Shown: positions 23,276 through 31,884, numbered from the stretch's first letter. The stretch: 64,000 nt of DNA from an uncultured Bacteroidota bacterium (GCA_902560025.1 CACEKL010000004.1:1-64000), one strand, 5' to 3'. The notes: generated by a model from the sequence alone, not told the origin. Numbers and translations: made by a program.

Positions 23276-23818
23276 TCAATCAAGATCAAGATTTGAGCAT
23301 TTTGAAAAAGTTGTATCAACAGTATTTCTTGACTTGAACAACCAGCTATCCTTTGCCTTGTAAAAGGTTTCTTTATTAATCTCCTCAGCTATAATTTGAG
23401 TACCGTTAGCAAGATTGTATGTTACTCTCAAAGGATTTTTTTGAACAATTTCATATTTAACTTTATGATCCTTCAAATCATAAATTTTTCCATATTTTAC
23501 ATCTGCTTCAACTACTTTAGAGGTGTGCTTTGTAATACTCATTTGATACCATGCATTGAAAATTGTACAAGTTTCAGTATTGTCAACAAAGTACATTACG
23601 GTGTGTCCTTTATCTGGGCTAAAGTTTTTCACAAAGGCATATTCTGATGGATCAACTTGATCAATTGATTTGTTTAATGACTCAATAAGATCAACTCTAA
23701 CAAAGACTTTACCATCTACCTGATCGTAAAATAAAGATATATCCTCTTTTGAACATGATAAGGTAAAAAGAGAGAGAACAATTGTTAAACAAATATTATA
23801 TAGTTTAGTCATGTTCAA
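23276..23818 (-). CDS. Lipoprotein of unknown function, 180 residues
   Basis: Signal peptide ending in FTLSC. The mature part is mixed alpha/beta with DGKVFVRVDLIESLN, MYFVDNTETCTIFNAWY and a C-terminal region with a lone Cys. It is convergent with the isochorismatase gene and divergent from the MFS gene. No family was recognised. Confidence 0.6.
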   Translation of the reverse strand: MNMTKLYNICLTIVLSLFTLSCSKEDISLFYDQVDGKVFVRVDLIESLNKSIDQVDPSEYAFVKNFSPDKGHTVMYFVDNTETCTIFNAWYQMSITKHTSKVVEADVKYGKIYDLKDHKVKYEIVQKNPLRVTYNLANGTQIIAEEINKETFYKAKDSWLFKSRNTVDTTFSKCSNLDLD

Positions 23819-23897
23819 AACTATAAATAAATTAAATTATTATATCTTAACAAAAAGCTAATTAATCATCAAAAACTACTATACATATCTAATAACA

Positions 23898-25100
23898 TTG
23901 ATGCTTGCAGCAGAATCTATTTATATTCTTCCATATGTATTAGCAAGAGTCTTTAGACCTACATTTCTTGATGTATTTAATTTAACCAATCTTGAATTAG
24001 GTGGTTTGTTCTCCATATACGGTGTTGTTGCATTCTTTTCATATTTATATGGAGGTGTTTTAGCAGATAGATATTCACCTAGAAAATTATTATCTATTTC
24101 TTTAATCTTTACATCCCTTGGTGGATTAATTATGATGACATACCCTTCATATCTTATTATGCAGTTACTTTTTGCATACTGGGGTTTTACAACAGTATTT
24201 ATTTTCTGGGCACCAATGCTGAAAGCAACAAGAGCAATTGGAGGTGTCAAAATGCAAGGAAAAACATTTAGCCTTCTTGATGGTGGCAGAGGTGTTGTAG
24301 CATCATCTATAGGTTTAATTGGAGTTTTAATTTTTTCAATTTTAATTACAGAAGATGTTTCATCACTTACTTTATCTGAAAAGCAAAAAGTTTTTAAGTA
24401 TGTAATTGGAGCATCATCATTAATAGTTTTTATAATTGGTATAGTGGTATATGCTTATCTAAAAATTGAATTAAAAGATGATGAGAAAATTGGAAACATT
24501 AAAAGTCTTTTGGAACTAGCTAAATTAAAGTCTGTTTGGTTGATTTCGTTTATAATTCTATGTGCGTATATGGGATATAAGATTACAGATATATATTCTC
24601 TGTATGCATCTGAGGTTATGTTGTTTGACGAAATAAATGCTGCAAGAATTGGTGCCTTACAACAATACCTTAGACCTATTGTATGTATAAGTGTAGCTTT
24701 CTTTACAGATAAAAATGGTAATATAAATAATATCCTAATTGGATTCTTTGTTATGATGCTTGGATCTATTCTATTTGCAAGTGGGTTAATTAAAGTATCT
24801 ATGAATATTTTGTTTTTTATTTCATTGATTATAGTTGCAACTGGTACCTATGCAATTAGAGGTCTTTATTTCTCTATTCTTAAAGATGGTAAGATTCCTT
24901 ACATACTATCTGGAACTGCCATCGGTTTAATTTCAATAGTAGGCTATTCTCCTGATATTTTCGCAACACCTTTATATGGATACTTACTTGATAACTATCA
25001 AGGCATTTTAGGACATCAATATGTGTATTTAATATTGTTTATATCATCTATTGTTGGAATTTATGTAAGTTTGAAATTCAAAAAACTTAACAACTTATGA
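23898..25100 (+). CDS. Major facilitator superfamily transporter
   Basis: About 400 residues, 12 predicted helices. RP(T)FLDVFNLTNLELGGLFSIYG and the loop GGVLADRYSPRKLL (motif A) identify an MFS carrier. The given start is a TTG at 23898, but the frame stays open to 23862, and codons from there (IIKNYYTYLITLMLAAES) look like the normal start of the first helix. No ATG, GTG or TTG lies further upstream in frame. The last codons overlap the rhodanese gene. Substrate unknown. Confidence 0.85.
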   Translation: MMLAAESIYILPYVLARVFRPTFLDVFNLTNLELGGLFSIYGVVAFFSYLYGGVLADRYSPRKLLSISLIFTSLGGLIMMTYPSYLIMQLLFAYWGFTTVFIFWAPMLKATRAIGGVKMQGKTFSLLDGGRGVVASSIGLIGVLIFSILITEDVSSLTLSEKQKVFKYVIGASSLIVFIIGIVVYAYLKIELKDDEKIGNIKSLLELAKLKSVWLISFIILCAYMGYKITDIYSLYASEVMLFDEINAARIGALQQYLRPIVCISVAFFTDKNGNINNILIGFFVMMLGSILFASGLIKVSMNILFFISLIIVATGTYAIRGLYFSILKDGKIPYILSGTAIGLISIVGYSPDIFATPLYGYLLDNYQGILGHQYVYLILFISSIVGIYVSLKFKKLNNL

Positions 25101-25453
25101 TGGAATTTATTATATCAAACTGGTGGATAATTTTATTACTTATTCCAATTTTATTAATAGTTTTAAAAAATTCAAAAGCCAATACAAAAAACTATAAAGA
25201 ATTATTAAACCAAGGTGCAATTATTATTGATGTAAGAACAGAGTCCGAGTATAAATCGGGTCATATAAAGAACTCAATTAATGTCCCCTTAAAAGATTTA
25301 ACTTATCGAATTAATGAATTTGATAAAAAGGATAATATAGTAACTGTTTGCGCTGCAGGAATGAGAGCTGAATCTGCAAAAAAATTTTTTGAATCAAGAG
25401 GCTATAATGTTGCAAATGGAGGCAGATGGACAAACCTTAAGGATTTGACTTAA
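25097..25453 (+). CDS. Membrane-anchored rhodanese-like protein
   Basis: 118 residues: one N-terminal transmembrane helix (about 7-24) and a rhodanese domain with IIIDVRTESEYKSGHIKNSI and the active-site loop C85AAGMRA. It probably transfers sulfur or handles persulfides next to the membrane. It overlaps the MFS gene by four bases and shares one base with the amidase gene (TAATG), forming a three-gene operon. Confidence 0.87.
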   Translation: MMEFIISNWWIILLLIPILLIVLKNSKANTKNYKELLNQGAIIIDVRTESEYKSGHIKNSINVPLKDLTYRINEFDKKDNIVTVCAAGMRAESAKKFFESRGYNVANGGRWTNLKDLT

Positions 25454-27075
25454 TGAAAAGATATTTTTTATTTTTTTTATTGGCTCTTTCTTGTAACGAG
25501 AATGAAATTATTTATTGGGAAAATTATGATGAAATCAATGAAATAATTGAAAATTCTGATCATGAAATTACAAGGATGAGGTATAAAAGAATTCAATCTA
25601 TCTCAAATGATAAAAATGAGATTTTTAGACCTTTTCACTCTTTTCTTAAATCATACAATATTGAGTTTCATAATTCAATCAAAAAACATATACTAAACAA
25701 GAATATATCATACATCCAAAGTAAGATAGATGAAGACTTATTTGGGTATGAAGATCTTGTAAAGTTTTTTATTTATAGAATATATAAATATGAAATGGAC
25801 AAGGACTTGTACTTGAATTCTGTAATATCTCTTAATCCTGATGTGATTTCACAAGCAAGAGAATTAGATAAAAATAAATCTGATAATCCCTTGTATGGAA
25901 TTCCAATACTTGTGAAGGATAACATAAATGTTAAAAATATAGTTACATCTGCTGGTGCATCTGTTTTCAAGAATAATTTAGTTAATGATGATGCAACAGT
26001 AATAAAAAATTTAAAGAAGAATAATGTATTAATTCTAGGAAAACTAAATATGAGTGAATGGGCTTATTATTTTTGTAGACCCTGTCCAGTAGGTTACAGT
26101 TCTCTTGGCGGACAGACTCTTAACCCCTATGGAAGAAAGATTTTTGAGTCAGGAGGATCTAGCTCAGGAAGCGGTGTTTCAGTTGCAGCTAATTTTGCTG
26201 TGGCTTCTCTTGGATCCGAAACTTCTGGTTCCATTTTATCACCATCTTCTAGAAATTCTTTAGTTGGTTTAAAACCAACTATTGGGAGTATAAGTAGATC
26301 TGGAATTGTTCCTATATCAAGCTTTTTTGATACAAGTGGACCCATGACCACAAACGTTTTTGACAATGCAATTTTATATAATCATATGATAGGGTATGAT
26401 GAAAATGATAATTCATCATATGAAGCAAATTCAATTAATATAGATGAAATGTTAAATTTTGATACATCTTCAATAAAAATTGGTTATTATGAAAGGTTTT
26501 CAGAAGACTCACTTATGAAAATTGCAATTGCTGATTTAATTAAAATAAATGTGGAATTAAAGTCTATCACTCCAAAAAAAATTAACCTACCATATTTTAG
26601 GGACATATTAACCTCTGATATGAAAAGAGATCTACCAAAATATATATCAAAATATGGGAGTAAAGACCTGATGGTAAAAAATGTAGATGACATAGTAAAA
26701 TTTAATGACACAGACAGTATATTATATGCGCCATACAATCAGGTTCTGTTCAATGAGATTCTTAGAGATACTGTATCAGATGTAACTCTAGAAATTATAA
26801 AAAAGAAAACAAAAAAAGATGCCTCAAAATATTTAACAGATTTAATGATTGAAAATGATATTGATGTATTTATTTCAGTTGATAATAGCATGGCTGGTAT
26901 TGCAGCAGCTGCTCATTATCCTGCACTTACTATTCCTATGGGATACAGAAAAAATGGCCAACCGTCTAATTTAACTTTCGTTACATCCTCAAGAAATGAG
27001 CAATTACTATATAATATTGGTTTTGCTTACGAGAAGATTTCTAATAAACGATTAATTCCGAAAAATTATAATTAA
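25453..27075 (+). CDS. Amidase-signature family lipoprotein
   Basis: 540 residues, signal peptide ending ALSC. The amidase-signature core shows a Lys at 155 in IPILVKDNINV, Ser-rich GGSSSGSGVSVAA (cis-Ser about 236) and the nucleophile at S260 in LGSETSGSIL, then LVGLKPTIGSISRSG. The first 120 residues are an extra N-terminal region without a recognised fold. The enzyme should cleave amides outside the cytoplasm. It ends the MFS-rhodanese-amidase operon; an NTF2-like lipoprotein follows after 18 bases. Confidence 0.88.
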   Translation: MKRYFLFFLLALSCNENEIIYWENYDEINEIIENSDHEITRMRYKRIQSISNDKNEIFRPFHSFLKSYNIEFHNSIKKHILNKNISYIQSKIDEDLFGYEDLVKFFIYRIYKYEMDKDLYLNSVISLNPDVISQARELDKNKSDNPLYGIPILVKDNINVKNIVTSAGASVFKNNLVNDDATVIKNLKKNNVLILGKLNMSEWAYYFCRPCPVGYSSLGGQTLNPYGRKIFESGGSSSGSGVSVAANFAVASLGSETSGSILSPSSRNSLVGLKPTIGSISRSGIVPISSFFDTSGPMTTNVFDNAILYNHMIGYDENDNSSYEANSINIDEMLNFDTSSIKIGYYERFSEDSLMKIAIADLIKINVELKSITPKKINLPYFRDILTSDMKRDLPKYISKYGSKDLMVKNVDDIVKFNDTDSILYAPYNQVLFNEILRDTVSDVTLEIIKKKTKKDASKYLTDLMIENDIDVFISVDNSMAGIAAAAHYPALTIPMGYRKNGQPSNLTFVTSSRNEQLLYNIGFAYEKISNKRLIPKNYN

Positions 27076-27093
27076 ATTGAAAAAAAAATAATT

Positions 27094-27618
27094 ATGAAAA
27101 AGATATTTTTAATTTTTACTTTAACTATATTCCTATACTCTTGCGATACTCAAGTAAGTTCTGAGCCAGCTGAGATAGGATTCACAATACTTCAAGACGG
27201 TCAAAGATCTACAATTACTGCTGGGCCTGCATCTGCATCTGAAGTTTGGCTTGAATATATTACAGCTCATAATGAAAGAGACATTGAGAAAATCAAGAGT
27301 CTTAATGCTGATGATATTACGGTTTGGGGACCAAGTGGTGAGTTTATTAGTGGAACTGAAGACCACATAGCGTTTCTAGAAAACTGGTTTGAGAATAATA
27401 ATCCAAGGTGGGCTCCTATGTGGTTTATTAATAATACAGGTGAAAACCCAGAGAACAATCAGGTAAATGATTACGTTACTTCTGGAAATCAACTTACTTT
27501 AAATGTTGATGGCCAGGATATTATTGTTTATCAAGTTAATGATGCTGCAATAAAGGATGGTAAAGTACAATTCTTTTATGTTTATCAACAACAAAGGGCT
27601 GTTTCCTCAGAAGAATAA
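27094..27618 (+). CDS. NTF2-like lipoprotein
   Basis: 174 residues, signal peptide ending LYSC. The mature part has ASEVWLEYITAHNERDIEKI, DDITVWGPSGEFISG and a strand-rich C-terminus, the NTF2/SnoaL pattern. It lies 18 bases after the amidase and is followed by a terminator, so it may be the last gene of that operon. This is the fourth exported NTF2-like protein in the window. Confidence 0.65.
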   Translation: MKKIFLIFTLTIFLYSCDTQVSSEPAEIGFTILQDGQRSTITAGPASASEVWLEYITAHNERDIEKIKSLNADDITVWGPSGEFISGTEDHIAFLENWFENNNPRWAPMWFINNTGENPENNQVNDYVTSGNQLTLNVDGQDIIVYQVNDAAIKDGKVQFFYVYQQQRAVSSEE

Positions 27619-27620
27619 CA

Positions 27621-27647
27621 AAAAGGTCTCGAATGAGACCTTTTTTT
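27621..27647 (+). terminator. Rho-independent terminator
   Basis: AAAAGGTCTC pairs with GAGACCTTTT, followed by a T run. It sits between convergent genes. Confidence 0.9.
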
Positions 27648-28425
27648 ATTTAACTCTCCCAAAAAAAGTTTTTCTAGATTTCTCAGATAGCGATACTCCA
27701 GTTTTTTCGTTATAGTTAAAGGTAACTAGTATCCTCTCTCCTTCCTCAACTGCAGTTACTTGATGTATGGATTTATTTCCTTTAAATATCATTAAGTCTC
27801 CTTCAAAACTATCTATTTTGGTTCCTGAAATTTCATTGTCTAATATTTTCTCTACAAGAGCATAGTCCTCTTCACCATCTTTATATCTCATATCGTTAAA
27901 GAACTCATATACCCCTCCTTTAGTGCAATTTTTAACTAATAATGTTATTGTGAAATCTGAGTTATCAAAGTGCCAGCCTAAAGCATCACCCTTATCGTAA
28001 TAATTAATATTAATGGATGATAATGAGTCTTGATATGGATAGAGATTATCTTTACCAAGTAAATCACAAAAAAAACTTTTTAAGAAACTAGAGTCATATA
28101 GTCTCTGTAATATTGAATCTTTTGGAATCAGATCATTTGGAATACATTTTTTTGTAGTACTCATTATTCTATTTCGAGGACTCTCTGGAGGAAACTTATC
28201 ATCATAATCAGAAACATAAACATTATATTCTGATGAACTTTTAAATGAATTAGGTTTTAATTCAGCAGCTTCATTTTGGAGTTTAATTAGTCCTATTGGA
28301 CTTATGAATGAATCAAAAACTAATATACCCTCTTTATGAAGAATATTAGATAAGGAAGAGCCTTCTTCAAAAAAACTATCATTATACTTTTCCCCAAGTA
28401 TAGATTTTATATCTAAATCCAACAT
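27646..28425 (-). CDS. 2-oxoglutarate/Fe(II)-dependent oxygenase
   Basis: 259 residues. The jelly-roll iron site is visible: H152-F-D154 in GWHFDNSD, H221 in KSIHQVTAVEEGERIL, and R231 for 2-oxoglutarate. SININYYDKGDALGWHFD resembles the HalD/ArpA-type group that hydroxylates small molecules or amino acids. There is no signal peptide, so it is cytoplasmic. It is divergent from an ABM-domain protein with 35 bases between starts. Confidence 0.87.
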   Translation of the reverse strand: MLDLDIKSILGEKYNDSFFEEGSSLSNILHKEGILVFDSFISPIGLIKLQNEAAELKPNSFKSSSEYNVYVSDYDDKFPPESPRNRIMSTTKKCIPNDLIPKDSILQRLYDSSFLKSFFCDLLGKDNLYPYQDSLSSININYYDKGDALGWHFDNSDFTITLLVKNCTKGGVYEFFNDMRYKDGEEDYALVEKILDNEISGTKIDSFEGDLMIFKGNKSIHQVTAVEEGERILVTFNYNEKTGVSLSEKSRKTFFGRVK

Positions 28426-28460
28426 TTTATTTAACTATATTAGAAACAAATATATCTAAA

Positions 28461-28772
28461 ATGTCAACCAAAATATCTAAAGGTTCAATCATAGCATCAT
28501 TTATCTATGAAAAATCTAAAAATCTTAAAGGATATGAAGAAATGGATCTGCTTACTATTAGTGAGGTAAAAAAAAATGATGGGTATTTGGGTCATGAATT
28601 ATTTAACTCAAATGAAAAGAACATCTTTATCTCATATTGGAAAGACATGAAGTCTATTGAGAAATGGAAAAACAATAGCTTACATATAAAAGCAAAAAAG
28701 ATGGGTCCTGTTTGGTATAAGTCGTACAAGATTCAAATTTCTAACCTTCAAAATGATTACATATTAGAATAA
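28461..28772 (+). CDS. ABM-type (antibiotic biosynthesis monooxygenase) domain protein
   Basis: 103 residues, cytoplasmic. GYLGHELFNSNEKNIFISYW, then KSIEKWKNNSLHIKAKKMG and WYKSYKIQI follow the dimeric alpha/beta barrel ABM pattern (PF03992), in which a WxxxxHxxA helix faces the ligand cavity. The divergent 2OG oxygenase shares the 35-base intergenic region, so the two may be co-regulated. The substrate is unknown. Confidence 0.8.
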   Translation: MSTKISKGSIIASFIYEKSKNLKGYEEMDLLTISEVKKNDGYLGHELFNSNEKNIFISYWKDMKSIEKWKNNSLHIKAKKMGPVWYKSYKIQISNLQNDYILE

Positions 28773-28848
28773 ATTAAATTTTATAATTTCTTTAAGATTA
28801 TACATAGAATTTACTAATTAACTTCGTAGTCTTGACCTAGTCAAGTTA

Positions 28849-28890
28849 GTTAAAGTAAGACCTCTTTCATTAGAGGTCTTCAACTTTAAC
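28849..28890. other. Long imperfect hairpin, possible structured RNA or terminator
   Basis: GTTAAAGT plus AAGACCTCT pairs with AGAGGTCTT, two extra bases, then ACTTTAAC: 17 pairs with a 2-base bulge. A smaller hairpin CTTGA/TCAAG lies just before it (28831-28845). There is no long T run after it, unlike the other terminators here. It lies between the ABM protein and a TTG-start membrane ORF. Confidence 0.55.
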
Positions 28891-28950
28891 AACCTCGCAT
28901 TATTTACTGCATTTGATAATTTTTCATAAATTGTTATCAACTTAAACCAG

Positions 28951-29121
28951 TTGAGACAACTTTACCTGACTATATTAATAATTGGATCAATAACTCTGAA
29001 TATTTTATCGATAATGATGGGATTTGACTTAATAAACAAGTTTATTAACCCAATAATTCTATTTATAATTAGCACAATCTTACTAATTTATGGCGTTTTA
29101 AATTTATTATTTAAAAAATGA
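28951..29121 (+). CDS. Small two-helix membrane protein, 56 residues, TTG start
   Basis: The ORF starts at TTG (RQLYLTILIIGSITLNIL follows the start) and has two hydrophobic helices (about 3-20 and 33-52) ending in KK. Its TGA overlaps the ATG of the next gene at 29118 (ATGA), supporting translation. The frame is open only 21 bases further upstream, without ATG. Confidence 0.5.
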   Translation: MRQLYLTILIIGSITLNILSIMMGFDLINKFINPIILFIISTILLIYGVLNLLFKK

Positions 29122-29924
29122 TTAAAACCTATTGTTTAACATTTAGTCTACTGTTTTTAAATTTGTCATTTAGTCAAATATTTTATGATAGTAATGATTT
29201 AAAATATTATCTAGACTTTTCAAAAAAAACAGCAAATCTTAAGTTTCAAGATTACGAAATTAAAGGTCCACTTCAGGAAGTAATATCGCTTTACGGAAAT
29301 GCATTTACTTTAATCAAAGGAGATAGCATTCATTGGGTTCTTGGACAGAGTGAGAAAAAGAATAAATATTCTTCTTATTTAATAATTAAAGGAGAATATA
29401 AGGATATCCTTAGATTAGTAAGAAGAGAGTCTTCTAGTGAGAAGTATGAAGTTCTTGCATCAGATATAATTTATTCTGGTCATTTTTCAGATTTCTTCAA
29501 TTTTGTAGACGAAAATGATTTTGAGAGAATTGCAAGCAACAGATTAATTGGTGAATATCTAAAAGATTATGGTTTATTAGGTGTATACAACATAAAGATT
29601 GTAAGAGATAATGGGATTAATTTTATGGACTTAGATATCAATGGAAAAATAACTTTGAGTGAAAAAGATATTGTTATAGAAACTAGTCTACCAACACTTA
29701 CAAGACTTGTTGGTTATTATGAATCCGAATTAAATAAGAATTTAGATTTTTTAAAAAAGGGGATTGTTTCAGGAAGAATACTGTATGAAAATAATATGTT
29801 TTACTCGCTAAGCATTGAAAAGGACAAAAAGATTGGCACACTTACAACATTAGAATTTGGAACAGATAAAGATGGTAAACAGACAAGCAAAAGAAGTACA
29901 ACTACATTTGTTATTGTTGACTAA
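29118..29924 (+). CDS. Secreted protein of unknown function, 268 residues
   Basis: Signal peptide of about 19 residues ending LSFSQ. The mature part is mixed alpha/beta with EYKDILRLVRRESSS, GHFSDFFNFVDEND and a beta-rich C-terminus. No family was recognised. It is translationally coupled to the 56-residue membrane gene upstream and followed after 9 bases by two tiny membrane ORFs. Confidence 0.65.
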   Translation: MIKTYCLTFSLLFLNLSFSQIFYDSNDLKYYLDFSKKTANLKFQDYEIKGPLQEVISLYGNAFTLIKGDSIHWVLGQSEKKNKYSSYLIIKGEYKDILRLVRRESSSEKYEVLASDIIYSGHFSDFFNFVDENDFERIASNRLIGEYLKDYGLLGVYNIKIVRDNGINFMDLDINGKITLSEKDIVIETSLPTLTRLVGYYESELNKNLDFLKKGIVSGRILYENNMFYSLSIEKDKKIGTLTTLEFGTDKDGKQTSKRSTTTFVIVD

Positions 29925-29933
29925 TTTAGCAAT

Positions 29934-30044
29934 ATGAGAGACTTTTTAAATTACGGAGACTCACTAGACATTAAATTCTTAATAGTCACTGTCATATTTA
30001 TTATTATTTGGAAACTATTTATTGAAAAGAGAGTAAAAAAATGA
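29934..30044 (+). CDS. Tiny membrane protein, 36 residues
   Basis: ATG at 29934, TGA at 30042. A polar head MRDFLNYGDSLDI is followed by one hydrophobic helix (FLIVTVIFIIIWKLF) and a basic end EKRVKK. The TGA overlaps the ATG of the next ORF (30041) as ATGA. It lies 9 bases after the 29118 gene. Confidence 0.5.
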   Translation: MRDFLNYGDSLDIKFLIVTVIFIIIWKLFIEKRVKK

Positions 30045-30124
30045 AAGACCCTGTAAGATATTTTAGCTCAATTATATTGATAATTCTTCTAATAATGATA
30101 GTTATTAATATTATATCAATTTAA
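30041..30124 (+). CDS. Tiny membrane protein, 27 residues
   Basis: ATG at 30041 overlapping the previous TGA, TAA at 30122. MKDPVRYFSS is followed by a hydrophobic helix of mostly Ile and Leu. Coupling and composition support coding; too short for family recognition. Confidence 0.45.
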   Translation: MKDPVRYFSSIILIILLIMIVINIISI

Positions 30125-30185
30125 CATTTAGATAATATAGTCATCCTTGAAACTTATTATATTAAAGATTTAAAATCAATTAACT

Positions 30186-30923
30186 ATGAGAAATATATTT
30201 TTATTAATAACTATCATTTCCTTTTCATATACTAACAGTCAAGTTGCTGTTACTAGAGTCCTTGATGTTAAAGAAGGACAAATGGAAAAAATGATGGAAG
30301 GTGTTGCTAAAAAAACTAAAATGTTTAATAGTGAACCTGGAGACGCACTGTGGTATACTTTTCAAATTATGAGTGGACCAAATGCACAAAATCTTTGGAG
30401 AGTTCAACTTGCAGAAAACATAGCAGAGCTCGACAATGTTGATACTGAAGGAAATGCCTATTGGCAAAAAACTGTTGGTGATCTTCATGAATCTGGTACA
30501 GTTAGAAGATGGGGAAAAGCAAACCCTGCTTCGTATGAACCTGAAAGTGATGGGTTAAGACCATTAACAAGAGCTCTTTTCTTTAATTTTAAACCAACCA
30601 AAAGTGATGATTTTTGGAATTTTAGAGTAAGATTAGCAAATGCTCATAAAGAAGCTGGAACTTCTGTTAATATGCAAACATGGTGGTGTAGCTCAGGTTG
30701 TGACGGTTCTGGTGCAGTTACTTTCTACTATTTTAAAAATTACGAAGATCAAGCAGCTGCAAATCAGGAAATTCAAAAAGCAGTTGAAAAGTATAATGAA
30801 TTATACGGTAATGATGCATATGAATATGATTTAGAAAAAATGACAGAGTCACTTATGCCAAATGGTCAAAGAATTAGAGATTTAATGTTCTTACCAGAGC
30901 TTAGTTCTCCAATTATTAATTAA
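30186..30923 (+). CDS. Secreted two-domain paralogue family, subgroup A (copy 3 of 6)
   Basis: 245 residues, signal peptide ending YTNSQ. It is closest to the 6549 protein: KKTKMFN, DALWYTFQIMSG, DFWNFRVRLANAH, NMQTWWCSSGCDG, KYNELYG and PELSSP are shared at the same spacing. Two ABM-like halves meet near residue 120. The CSSGC pair corresponds to CFAGC in copy 1. The leader is AATCAATTAACTATG. A strong terminator follows. Exported; function unknown. Confidence 0.75.
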   Translation: MRNIFLLITIISFSYTNSQVAVTRVLDVKEGQMEKMMEGVAKKTKMFNSEPGDALWYTFQIMSGPNAQNLWRVQLAENIAELDNVDTEGNAYWQKTVGDLHESGTVRRWGKANPASYEPESDGLRPLTRALFFNFKPTKSDDFWNFRVRLANAHKEAGTSVNMQTWWCSSGCDGSGAVTFYYFKNYEDQAAANQEIQKAVEKYNELYGNDAYEYDLEKMTESLMPNGQRIRDLMFLPELSSPIIN

Positions 30924-30940
30924 CTAAATATGAAACAAGT

Positions 30941-30970
30941 AAAAGACCTCTTTTAGAGGTCTTTTTTTTT
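30941..30970 (+). terminator. Rho-independent terminator
   Basis: AAAAGACCTC/GAGGTCTTTT stem with a T run of about 10. Confidence 0.92.
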
Positions 30971-30981
30971 ATATTTATCTA

Positions 30982-31884
30982 ATGCTCAAGATTGCATTTA
31001 ATCAAAATTATATCCATCCCCTTGAAGAGAATCACAGGTTTCCAATGATTAAGTATGAGCTTATTCCTGAACAGTTAATACGAGAAAATACGTGTTCCGT
31101 TGACAATTTTTTTGAGCCTGGAATTATTTCAGATGAAATTGTTCTAAAAACACATGAGAAAGAATACTTCGAAAGATTCAAAAATCTCAAACTTTCAAAA
31201 AAAGAGATAAGAGAAATAGGATTTCCTCTCAGCAAAGAACTTGTTGAAAGAGAAATGGTTATAGCTCAAGGCACAATTGAATGTGTTCATTACTCAATTA
31301 AACATGGAATATCTATGAATATTGCAGGGGGCACCCATCATGCATTTTACGATCGAGGAGAAGCATTTTGCATGTTAAATGATCAGGCTATTGCCGCTAA
31401 ATACCTTATTAATAAAAAACTAGCAAAAAAGATTATGATCATTGATCTTGATGTTCATCAAGGAAATGGTACTGCATCAATTTTTAGTACAAATAAAGAA
31501 GTATTTACAATATCTTTTCATGGTAAAAAAAACTACCCCTTTAGAAAAGAAAAAAGTGATATTGATGTAGAATTTGATGATGATACAGATGATAAATTTT
31601 ATATAAATAAGTTAAAGGATATTATACCTAACGCTATTGACAATTTTAAACCAGATTTTATTTTTTACTTATCAGGTGTCGACGTTCTTAATAATGACAA
31701 GTTGGGTAGACTTGGTCTATCGATAGATGGATGTAAAGAAAGAGATAAATTTATTTTGGAATTGTGTAAAAAAAAATCAATACCTGTTCAAGTATCTATG
31801 GGTGGAGGATATTCAGAGCTTCTAAAAAATATAATTGAGGCACACTCTAATACTTTTAGATTGGCACAAGAAATTTATTTTTAA
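30982..31884 (+). CDS. Histone deacetylase superfamily enzyme
   Basis: 300 residues, cytoplasmic. The deacetylase core has the His pair H119-H120 in GGTHHAFYDRGEAFCMLND, zinc ligands D157 and H159 in IIDLDVHQGNGT and D234 in LSGVDVL, and GGGYS near the end. Bacterial members act as acetylpolyamine amidohydrolases or on acetoin metabolism. It precedes a penicillin acylase-type lipoprotein by 18 bases on the same strand. Confidence 0.92.
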   Translation: MLKIAFNQNYIHPLEENHRFPMIKYELIPEQLIRENTCSVDNFFEPGIISDEIVLKTHEKEYFERFKNLKLSKKEIREIGFPLSKELVEREMVIAQGTIECVHYSIKHGISMNIAGGTHHAFYDRGEAFCMLNDQAIAAKYLINKKLAKKIMIIDLDVHQGNGTASIFSTNKEVFTISFHGKKNYPFRKEKSDIDVEFDDDTDDKFYINKLKDIIPNAIDNFKPDFIFYLSGVDVLNNDKLGRLGLSIDGCKERDKFILELCKKKSIPVQVSMGGGYSELLKNIIEAHSNTFRLAQEIYF

